From Paenibacillus illinoisensis NBRC 15959 (lineage in GTDB: Bacteria > Bacillota > Bacilli > Paenibacillales > Paenibacillaceae): a stretch of 64,000 bases of DNA. The notes below the pieces were generated by a model. It was not told the DNA's origin. It did not search any database and saw only the letters and a list, made by a program, of their open reading frames with translations. The translations under genes and the position numbers were made by a program. Position 1 is the stretch's first letter; every line of letters starts with the position of its first letter. Below are positions 1 to 6,067 of the stretch, piece by piece. Location: assembly GCF_004000925.1 (NCBI RefSeq), contig NZ_BIME01000014.1, forward strand, positions 62,001-126,000, in the 5' to 3' direction.

Positions 1-1
1 T

Positions 2-379
2 AAACAGGATGACATTGCACAAGTCATATCCATGGCAGACATCCTAATGCTTCCTTCGGAGAAAGAGAGCTTCGGACTTGTGGCCCTGGAAGCGATGGCC
101 TGCGGTGTGCCGACCATTGGATCACAGGCAGGAGGCATTCCTGAACTCGTATTACACGGGAAAACCGGATATTTATCACCCATCGGCGATACACAGTCCA
201 TGGCTGAAAACGCCATTCGCTTGTTGACCGACGATCGACTGGCAGCAGATTTCAGAGAAGCCTGTCTTCATAGGGCACATCATGATTTTTGCAATGATGC
301 CATCCGTCATGAATATGAACAAATATACTATCGGGTACTGGGAAGAGAAGTTCCCAATCTAAAACCCGTTTGCGGTTGA
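2..379 (+). CDS. bshA: BshA, bacillithiol glycosyltransferase (C-terminal part)
   Basis: Partial gene whose 5' end lies outside the window; the last 125 residues are visible. The frame is open from base 2, and the internal ATG at 32 is not the start. The sequence carries the GT-B nucleotide-sugar binding region of GT4 glycosyltransferases: LPSEKESFGLVALEAMACG with the EX7E pattern, followed by GIPELV. The family member in this context joins UDP-GlcNAc to L-malate in the first step of bacillithiol synthesis, in the cytoplasm. The following cca-birA-panBCD order is the one found next to bshA (ypjH) in Bacillus, which supports the specific name over a generic glycosyltransferase. About two thirds of the protein is missing, so the acceptor-binding half cannot be checked. 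Confidence 0.88.
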   Translation, partial: KQDDIAQVISMADILMLPSEKESFGLVALEAMACGVPTIGSQAGGIPELVLHGKTGYLSPIGDTQSMAENAIRLLTDDRLAADFREACLHRAHHDFCNDAIRHEYEQIYYRVLGREVPNLKPVCG

Positions 380-449
380 ACTTCTATTTATTCGATAGAA
401 GCAGCGATACAGAATGATCAAGCAACAGGCAAGTAATGAGGTGATTGGT

Positions 450-1745
450 TTGGTGCAATGGACAAGGGTTGATCTCGAGATGGCTGAGCAAAGTGAACAG
501 GTGCTGCTCAAGTTGAATGAAGAGGGCTATGATGCCTTTTGGGTTGGTGGCTGTGTTCGGGATGAGCTGTTAGGTCGCAATGTAGATGATATGGATATTA
601 CAACCTCGGCATCTCCTGAACAAGTGATGGAACTGTTTGCAGACTGTATTCCGACAGGACTCCAGCACGGGACGGTTACTGTACGTTCAGGGGGGTATTA
701 CTTCGAAGTCACAACATTCCGTACGGAATCGGAATACAAAGACAATCGAAGACCGTCTGAAGTCCAGTTTGTCAAGGATATCAAAGAAGACCTGCAGCGG
801 CGTGATTTTACAATGAATGCCCTGGCCATGGATAGAAGGGGTAAAATCGTTGATCCTTTTGGTGGACAAGTGGATATTCGTGAAGAACGAGTCAGATGTG
901 TGGGCGCAGCGAGTGAGCGATTCGGTGAGGATGCGCTTCGCATGCTTCGGTGTGTCCGGTTTGCTTCGGTTTTTGACTTCAGCATTGCCTATAACACGTG
1001 GAAAGGTCTCATGAGGCAGAGAGACTTGCTGCAACATATTGCCATGGAGCGAGTCCGTACCGAGATGGTGAAGATGATGGCTGGTCCTCATCCGCTGCGA
1101 GGTTTGGATTTGCTGCTGCACAGTAATATACTGGAATATATCAAGGCTCCGGTGCAAGGCAGCCGATTCAATAGGAATCTGCTACTTCGAATCGGGGAAC
1201 TGAAAGATAATGATTCCTTACTGCGCTGGTCGCTTCTGTTGATCGCAGGTCAATATAAGAAGGATGAAGCCGATGCTTTACTACGCAAGTGGACGTTTTC
1301 CAACGATGATCGTTTGCGCGTTACCGGGGTTTTACAGTTTGATGAGTTACTGAAGACGGTTGTGCAAAACCATAAGGATCAAGTGTCATTACGATCTGAG
1401 TGGATTAGTGCTGAACTGACGTGCGGACGTCAAGCCGCTGCGGATTGGCTCAAGATTCAACTTATTCTCCCCGCTGGCCATCTCCTTTCCGCTTCAGCAG
1501 AGGCATCATATCAAGCGATTCTTGCTAACGCAGCGGATTGGAGTCGATCCATGCCGGTGCATGAGCTGAAGGATCTCCATATTACCGGAGAGAATGTTCT
1601 TGGGCTACTCGAGCGCAAGGGTGGGCCTTGGCTTGGCCAGTTGATGAAGCATTTGTTACGTGAAACAGCGATTGGAAATATAGCGAATCAGCATGAAGCG
1701 CTGACCGCTGAAGTGAAACGGGTGGCTGCAGATGACCAAGCATGA
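450..1745 (+). CDS. cca: CCA tRNA nucleotidyltransferase
   Basis: Adds or repairs the 3' CCA end of tRNAs using CTP and ATP. The N-terminal class II nucleotidyltransferase head is clear: VGGCVRDELLGR, then the metal-binding DMDITTSA, then the RRDFTMNALA motif and an RMLRCVRFA segment, followed by a less conserved helical body and tail. The length of 431 residues is normal for the family. An ATG 36 bases upstream (414) has no ribosome binding site. GAGGTGA at 438-444 sits correctly for TTG at 450 or GTG at 453, giving the usual short N-terminus (VQWTRVDLEMA), so TTG 450 is chosen here. The stop codon overlaps the birA start by 14 bases, so the two genes are probably co-translated. Confidence 0.93.
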   Translation: MVQWTRVDLEMAEQSEQVLLKLNEEGYDAFWVGGCVRDELLGRNVDDMDITTSASPEQVMELFADCIPTGLQHGTVTVRSGGYYFEVTTFRTESEYKDNRRPSEVQFVKDIKEDLQRRDFTMNALAMDRRGKIVDPFGGQVDIREERVRCVGAASERFGEDALRMLRCVRFASVFDFSIAYNTWKGLMRQRDLLQHIAMERVRTEMVKMMAGPHPLRGLDLLLHSNILEYIKAPVQGSRFNRNLLLRIGELKDNDSLLRWSLLLIAGQYKKDEADALLRKWTFSNDDRLRVTGVLQFDELLKTVVQNHKDQVSLRSEWISAELTCGRQAAADWLKIQLILPAGHLLSASAEASYQAILANAADWSRSMPVHELKDLHITGENVLGLLERKGGPWLGQLMKHLLRETAIGNIANQHEALTAEVKRVAADDQA

Positions 1746-2709
1746 AGAACTGTTACATATGCTCATGAATGCGGATGGACGTTTTGTATCAGGGGAAGAG
1801 GTCAGCCGGAACCTGTCCATTAGCAGAACAGCAGTCTGGAAACATGTGAACAAGCTACGCGATCTCGGATACGAATTTGAGGCTGTCTCCCGCAAAGGAT
1901 ACCGCCTAATCACGAGACCAGACAGCATTGATGCAGCAGGCCTTCAACTGGCTCTGCAAACGGCTGTCTTTGGCCGTAAAGCACTCATCCTAGATTCAAC
2001 CTTGTCTACGCAAGGCGATGTTCAGCAAATGGCCGAACAGGGTCAGGCAGAAGGTGCGGTAGTTCTTGCCGAGGAACAAACAGGTGGACGGGGAAGATTC
2101 GGGCGTAAATGGTTCTCACCTCCTGGCAAGGGGATCTGGATGAGCATATTGCTGCGTCCGGAGCAGCCGCTTCGGAATACGCCACAGCTGACATTACTGA
2201 CGGGGGTAGCCGTCTGCCGGGCTGTACGGGCACATACTGGGGCGGATGCAGGCATCAAATGGCCGAATGATCTTTTGATCAACGGACGCAAAATGTGTGG
2301 CATCCTGCTAGAGTCAGCGGTAGAAGATCATGAACTGCGATACTGCATTGCAGGTATTGGGGTAGATGTGAATTTTGATCTTACGGATTATCCGGAGGAT
2401 CTGACGTCCATTGCGACTTCAATCAAAGTCGAGACCGGACAGCAGGTGGATCGAACGAAGTTAACTGCTGCCATTTTGAATGAAATGGAACATCTTTACC
2501 TTTTGTATCAAAGGGAAGGTTTCGGTGTAATCGCGTCATTGTGGGAAGCTCTCTCCGTTACGATTCATCGGGAAGTGAAGGTTTCGAACCCGCAGGGAGA
2601 CATTGAGGGAACAGCCATTGGGCTAGATCCTTCAGGGGCTTTGATTGTAGAAAAGAGAAGTGGCGAACGGATAACCGTAGTATCAGGAGAAATATCCTTG
2701 ATCAATTAA
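1732..2709 (+). CDS. birA: BirA, biotin-protein ligase / biotin repressor
   Basis: Bifunctional protein: it attaches biotin to acyl carboxylases through biotinyl-5'-AMP and represses biotin genes when holo-enzyme is scarce. Residues about 1-60 form a winged helix (SRNLSISRTAVWKHVNKLR), so this is the group II, DNA-binding kind. The catalytic domain follows, with GRGRFGRKWFSPPGKGIWMS (adenylate and biotin binding) and KWPNDLLINGRKMCGIL, and a small SH3-like C-terminal domain. Length of 325 residues matches Bacillus BirA. The ATG overlaps the end of cca by 14 bases. The next gene, panB, is separated by a leader with its own terminator, so pan expression is probably at least partly independent. 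Confidence 0.95.
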   Translation: MTKHEELLHMLMNADGRFVSGEEVSRNLSISRTAVWKHVNKLRDLGYEFEAVSRKGYRLITRPDSIDAAGLQLALQTAVFGRKALILDSTLSTQGDVQQMAEQGQAEGAVVLAEEQTGGRGRFGRKWFSPPGKGIWMSILLRPEQPLRNTPQLTLLTGVAVCRAVRAHTGADAGIKWPNDLLINGRKMCGILLESAVEDHELRYCIAGIGVDVNFDLTDYPEDLTSIATSIKVETGQQVDRTKLTAAILNEMEHLYLLYQREGFGVIASLWEALSVTIHREVKVSNPQGDIEGTAIGLDPSGALIVEKRSGERITVVSGEISLIN

Positions 2710-2772
2710 GGAAATTGTCGAATTTCCACTAAAATAATGAACATAACACGTGAAGTTTGGGCTGATCTTTGG

Positions 2773-2778
2773 TATACT
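2773..2778 (+). promoter_or_regulatory. Possible -10 element of the panBCD transcript
   Basis: TATACT lies just after birA, in front of the structured leader described next. No good -35 hexamer is visible at 16-18 bases upstream, so this is only a candidate for an internal pan promoter. If used, transcription would begin near 2785 and the leader would start directly with the hairpin at 2790. Confidence 0.35.
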
Positions 2779-2784
2779 GTGTTC

Positions 2785-3001
2785 GTGAGGCGATATCGGC
2801 TATTGCAGACCGAATTGCACTCCGGCAACAGTATGCCTGATTGGCTTGATGATGAACAGATGCATAGCAAAATGGAAAATGTGTTAAGTGAGTTGTTGGA
2901 TTCTGCTCTGAGCCGAAGAGGACCGAGACAGAAGGGACGATCGCAAGTGACTCTTTTTTGACTTTTCGGGACTTTTTAGTGGAAAACTAAAAGGTTTTTT
3001 T
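2785..3001 (+). ncRNA. panB 5' leader, candidate pan-motif RNA with terminator
   Basis: The roughly 320 bases between birA and panB hold structure rather than a convincing gene. A hairpin pairs GCGAT (2790-2794) and TCGG (2796-2799) with CCGA (2810-2813) and ATTGC (2814-2818), leaving A2795 bulged. A second small hairpin follows directly (GGCA 2824-2827 with TGCC 2834-2837). An intrinsic terminator ends the leader shortly before panB. Established knowledge: a conserved RNA called the pan motif, a stem with bulged A residues often in tandem, lies upstream of panB in Firmicutes. The location and bulged A fit, but the assignment is by eye. A 74-codon frame at 2737-2961 (MNITREVWADL...) overlaps the region; it has no ribosome binding site and is not called as a gene. 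Confidence 0.45.
2972..3001 (+). terminator. Intrinsic terminator inside the panB leader
   Basis: CTTTTTAGT pairs with ACTAAAAGG (nine pairs, one G-U) around a GGAAA loop and is followed by seven T. It lies 33 bases before the panB start, after birA. It either ends the cca-birA transcript or acts as an attenuator for panBCD. Confidence 0.75.
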
Positions 3002-3034
3002 GTTGCGTTCTTAAATGAAAAGGAGAAAGGAGCC

Positions 3035-3919
3035 ATGAAGAAAATGGCTAACAAACAAGCGTTGAATATTGTGAAAATGAAAAAATACAAGCAGGATGGC
3101 GTGCCGCTCAGCATGATTACGGCTTACGATTATCCAACGGCCCTGCTTGCGGAAGAAGCAGGCATTGACATGATTTTGGTCGGGGATTCGCTCGGCAATG
3201 TAGTGCTGGGTTATGATTCCACCCTGCCTGTGACGATAGACGATATGGTATATCATACCCGCTCCGTTGTGAGGGGTGCTGGAAGTACATTCATCGTAGC
3301 GGATATGCCGTTCATGACCTACCATGGCAGCGTGGATGAAACGCTAAAGGGTGTTCGTCGTTTGATGCAGGAAGGTCATGCGCATGCAGTCAAAATGGAA
3401 GGCGGCGTGGAGATCGCGGATACCGTTAAGGCTGTAGTGCAAGCCGGCGTACCGGTTCTGGGACACATCGGACTGACACCGCAATCGGTGAATCAGATCG
3501 GGGGATATCGGATCCAGGGTAAGGATGCAGCAGATGCCAGAAGACTAATGGATGAAGCGAAGGCACTCGAAGCCGCGGGAGCCTTCGGCATTGTGCTTGA
3601 ACTCGTTACCGAAGAAGTGGCAAGAGCTATTTCGGAGGAACTGTCCATTCCCACAATTGGTATTGGCGCAGGACGTGGATGTGACGGTCAGGTTTTGGTA
3701 TTCCATGATGTGGTTCAGTATGCCTCTCCATACATGCCGAAACGCTTTGTCAAAACATACGGCGATGTAGGTACGCTGATTCGTAACAGCATTGGAGCTT
3801 ATGTCAAGGAAGTCAAAGACCGTTCCTTCCCTGCGGAGGAGCATGTATTTACTGCCGCAGACGGCGTTGTGGAGCAGCTGTATGGACATCGCAAAGAAAA
3901 GGTGGAGAGCAACTCATGA
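3035..3919 (+). CDS. panB: Ketopantoate hydroxymethyltransferase PanB
   Basis: Transfers a hydroxymethyl group from 5,10-methylene-THF to 2-oxoisovalerate to give ketopantoate, the first committed step to pantothenate and CoA. The TIM-barrel family motifs are present: MITAYDYPTA at the N-terminus, the metal-binding VGDSLGNVVLGYDSTLPVT, ADMPFMTY, KMEGG and GHIGLTPQSVNQIGG, with the late GIGAGRGCDGQVLVFHD segment. Length of 294 residues is slightly longer than the usual 265-280 because of a polar C-terminal tail. An AAAGGAG site precedes the ATG; a second in-frame ATG lies nine bases on. The stop overlaps the panC start as ATGA, so panB and panC are translationally coupled. Confidence 0.96.
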   Translation: MKKMANKQALNIVKMKKYKQDGVPLSMITAYDYPTALLAEEAGIDMILVGDSLGNVVLGYDSTLPVTIDDMVYHTRSVVRGAGSTFIVADMPFMTYHGSVDETLKGVRRLMQEGHAHAVKMEGGVEIADTVKAVVQAGVPVLGHIGLTPQSVNQIGGYRIQGKDAADARRLMDEAKALEAAGAFGIVLELVTEEVARAISEELSIPTIGIGAGRGCDGQVLVFHDVVQYASPYMPKRFVKTYGDVGTLIRNSIGAYVKEVKDRSFPAEEHVFTAADGVVEQLYGHRKEKVESNS

Positions 3920-4812
3920 AAGTGATTCGGACCATCACAGAACTTAGACAGGAAATTGGTTTGAAGCGTCAAGCTACACAATCCAGAGAGTCTATTGTAG
4001 GCTTGGTGCCTACGATGGGTTATCTTCATGAAGGTCATGCTAGCCTGATGCATGCTGCCAAACAGCAAAGTGATATTGTTGTATTAAGTATTTTTGTAAA
4101 TCCGATTCAGTTTGGGCCAAATGAAGACTTTGACAGCTACCCTCGGGATGAAGCCAGGGATGTGGAGACGGCGCGTGCGCAGGGAGTGGATATCGTATTT
4201 ATTCCCTCCGTTGAAGAGATGTATCCACAGCAGACACAAACAACAGTATCGGTGTCAAGCTTGACTGACCGGCTGTGCGGTGCTTCCCGTCCAGGACACT
4301 TTGACGGAGTGACAACAGTGGTGTCGAAGCTGTTTAACATTGTGCAGCCACAGCGCGCATTTTTCGGAATGAAAGACGCACAGCAGGTAGCGGTTATCCA
4401 GCAAATGGTCAATGATCTGAATATGCCTGTTGAGATTGTTCCATGTCCGATTGTACGGGAGCAGGATGGCTTGGCACTTAGTTCGCGTAATGTCTATTTG
4501 AGTGCTGAAGATCGTCAGGAAGCTTTGGTCCTGTCCAAGGCGCTGCGTGCGGCTCAAGAAGCAGTGGATATAAGTGCTGACACAACAGCTGCGGATATAC
4601 GGCGTATTCTGCGTGAGAACATCGGGCGTTCGTCCCGTGCTGTTATTGATTATGCCGAGATTCAGGCTTTTCCGAGTCTGGAGCCGCTTGCTGATCAGGA
4701 AAAAGTGCATGGACGAGATGATATACTGATGGCGCTGGCTGTGAAATTTGGCAAAACGAGACTGATTGATAATACAAGATTGCAAAGAGCGGAGGTACTG
4801 TCCCATGTTTAA
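3916..4812 (+). CDS. panC: Pantothenate synthetase PanC
   Basis: Condenses pantoate with beta-alanine using ATP through a pantoyl-adenylate. It shows the nucleotidyltransferase motif PTMGYLHEGHASLM (HxGH-type), FVNPIQFGPNEDFDSYPR, the FFGMKDAQQ segment and the LALSSRNVYLS motif that lines the active site. Length of 298 residues is typical. The ATG overlaps the panB stop by four bases and the 3' end overlaps the panD start by eight, so the three pan genes form one tight unit that makes pantothenate from 2-oxoisovalerate and aspartate. Confidence 0.96.
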   Translation: MKVIRTITELRQEIGLKRQATQSRESIVGLVPTMGYLHEGHASLMHAAKQQSDIVVLSIFVNPIQFGPNEDFDSYPRDEARDVETARAQGVDIVFIPSVEEMYPQQTQTTVSVSSLTDRLCGASRPGHFDGVTTVVSKLFNIVQPQRAFFGMKDAQQVAVIQQMVNDLNMPVEIVPCPIVREQDGLALSSRNVYLSAEDRQEALVLSKALRAAQEAVDISADTTAADIRRILRENIGRSSRAVIDYAEIQAFPSLEPLADQEKVHGRDDILMALAVKFGKTRLIDNTRLQRAEVLSHV

Positions 4813-5188
4813 AACATTGATGAAATCCAAAATTCACCGTGCCACCGTTACGGAAGCCAACCTGAATTATGTGGGGAGCATTACCATTGATGAAGATCTG
4901 ATGGAAACGTCTGATCTGATGGAAAATGAAAAAGTACAAATTGTAAACAACAACAATGGTGCACGGCTCGAGACCTATGTAATTCCCGGACCACGCGGCA
5001 GCGGAGTAATCTGTCTGAATGGTGCAGCTGCACGGCTTGTGCAGCCAGGAGACACGGTTATTATCATTTCATATGCAATGATGTCTCAGGAAGAAGCGAA
5101 TACGCACAAACCTACTGTGGTTTTTGTGGACGGTCAAAACAAACCTGTGCAAACCATGAAGCAGGAAGTTCACGCGACAATTATGTAA
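4805..5188 (+). CDS. panD: Aspartate 1-decarboxylase PanD
   Basis: Pyruvoyl-dependent decarboxylase that makes the beta-alanine used by PanC. The 127 residues are the normal size and start MFKTLMKSKIHRA. The self-cleavage site is seen as NYVGSITID, with Gly-Ser at about residues 24-25; the Ser becomes the pyruvoyl group after cleavage. The GARLETYVIPGPRGSG and NGAAARLVQPGDTVIIISYA segments match the family. A longer reading upstream in the same frame runs inside panC and has no ribosome binding site, so the ATG at 4805 is chosen. It overlaps panC by eight bases and is the last gene of the pan cluster proper. Confidence 0.96.
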   Translation: MFKTLMKSKIHRATVTEANLNYVGSITIDEDLMETSDLMENEKVQIVNNNNGARLETYVIPGPRGSGVICLNGAAARLVQPGDTVIIISYAMMSQEEANTHKPTVVFVDGQNKPVQTMKQEVHATIM

Positions 5189-5280
5189 TCCGCTGGTAAG
5201 GGGAATGAAATCGGTCCACCTTGCAAAAAATGAGTACAGGTCACGCACTAATCCATTTTTTCAAGGGTGGGGATGCATCG

Positions 5281-5907
5281 ATGTTCCAGCATGTTTTCGC
5301 CGAAATGAACGACATGTTAGATGAAATTATCAAGCGCTACCCTTCCGCTGAAGGTCTGAACAAACAGGAACTGCTGCAAAAGTGGAACTTGCTGAAGCGG
5401 ATGAGTGACGGGATGATTGATGAGTGGCTGATGTTTGAGGAGAAGATGAGTCAGGTCAGGGATTTAGAACAGCCAGTGGCACTCCAACCGGAACAGGAAG
5501 CCGTCACGGCTCTGCCTGAAATCCATTTGGAATCCTTTAGTCGCGGTCAGGGATACTTCAAGTTACAGATGTATCCACAGGCGATTGTGCAGTTCTCACA
5601 AATTATTGCCGAATATCCGGATAGTGCACTGACTCGGTACTATCTGGGACTTGCGCATATGAACCTCAATCAAACCGCGGAAGCGGGAAGTCACCTGCGG
5701 CTCATCGTACACTTGAATGGTTCTCCGAGGCTGAAGGGGTTAGCCTGTAATGCACTGGGCTGCCTCGAAGCCAAGATGGCGAATCCCAAAGGAGCATGTT
5801 CCTTGTTTGCACAGGCACTCCAGCATGACCCGACGTTGACCGAACCGTTGTATAATATGGAAGCCTGCAGGCTGAACAGCGGACAACTGCAATATGGAAT
5901 AAGCTGA
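5281..5907 (+). CDS. TPR-repeat protein of unknown function
   Basis: A 208-residue cytoplasmic protein with no signal peptide or membrane segment. The N-terminal third (about 1-85) is helical and charged. From about residue 95 it has tetratricopeptide-like helix pairs: GQGYFKLQMYPQAIVQFSQI, YYLGLAHMNLNQTAEAGSHL and GCLEAKMANPKGACSLFAQA, each with the small-large spacing of TPR helices. The specific partner cannot be deduced. The frame is open upstream to TTG 5221, but only ATG 5281 has a good ribosome binding site (GGGTGGGGA), so the shorter form is called. It lies about 90 bases after panD and ends before a strong terminator, so it is probably the last gene of the pan transcript. Confidence 0.75.
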   Translation: MFQHVFAEMNDMLDEIIKRYPSAEGLNKQELLQKWNLLKRMSDGMIDEWLMFEEKMSQVRDLEQPVALQPEQEAVTALPEIHLESFSRGQGYFKLQMYPQAIVQFSQIIAEYPDSALTRYYLGLAHMNLNQTAEAGSHLRLIVHLNGSPRLKGLACNALGCLEAKMANPKGACSLFAQALQHDPTLTEPLYNMEACRLNSGQLQYGIS

Positions 5908-5947
5908 CCGTACTTGAAATTCAAGTGCAGTGCAGCGGCATCAAGAC

Positions 5948-5991
5948 GGTGTTTTCTCCTTTAAGATCATGGAGGGAACACCGCCTTTTTT
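5948..5991 (+). terminator. Intrinsic terminator after the TPR gene
   Basis: A 12-pair stem (GGTGTTTTCTCC with GGAGGGAACACC, two G-U pairs) with an 11-base loop is followed by GCC and six T. It closes the pan/TPR transcript. Because it lies in the open frame that extends dinG upstream, it argues for the downstream dinG start. Confidence 0.9.
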
Positions 5992-6000
5992 GTCAGTTAA

Positions 6001-6029
6001 TTTTCAAATGCCCGTTTTTTTGCTATGCT
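6001..6029 (+). promoter_or_regulatory. Candidate sigma-A promoter of dinG
   Basis: TTTTCA (-35) and TATGCT (-10) are separated by 17 bases, with an extended -10 TG (TGCTATGCT). The site lies right after the terminator and about 40 bases before the dinG start. Confidence 0.6.
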
Positions 6030-6067
6030 GTAACATAGACTGGAATGGAAGGGACTTGTACATTGCA

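Noticed and set aside
2737..2961. A 74-codon frame between birA and panB
   Set aside because: No ribosome binding site at its ATG or at internal starts, and it overlaps the hairpins of the panB leader and ends at the terminator. It is kept only as a remark in the leader entry.
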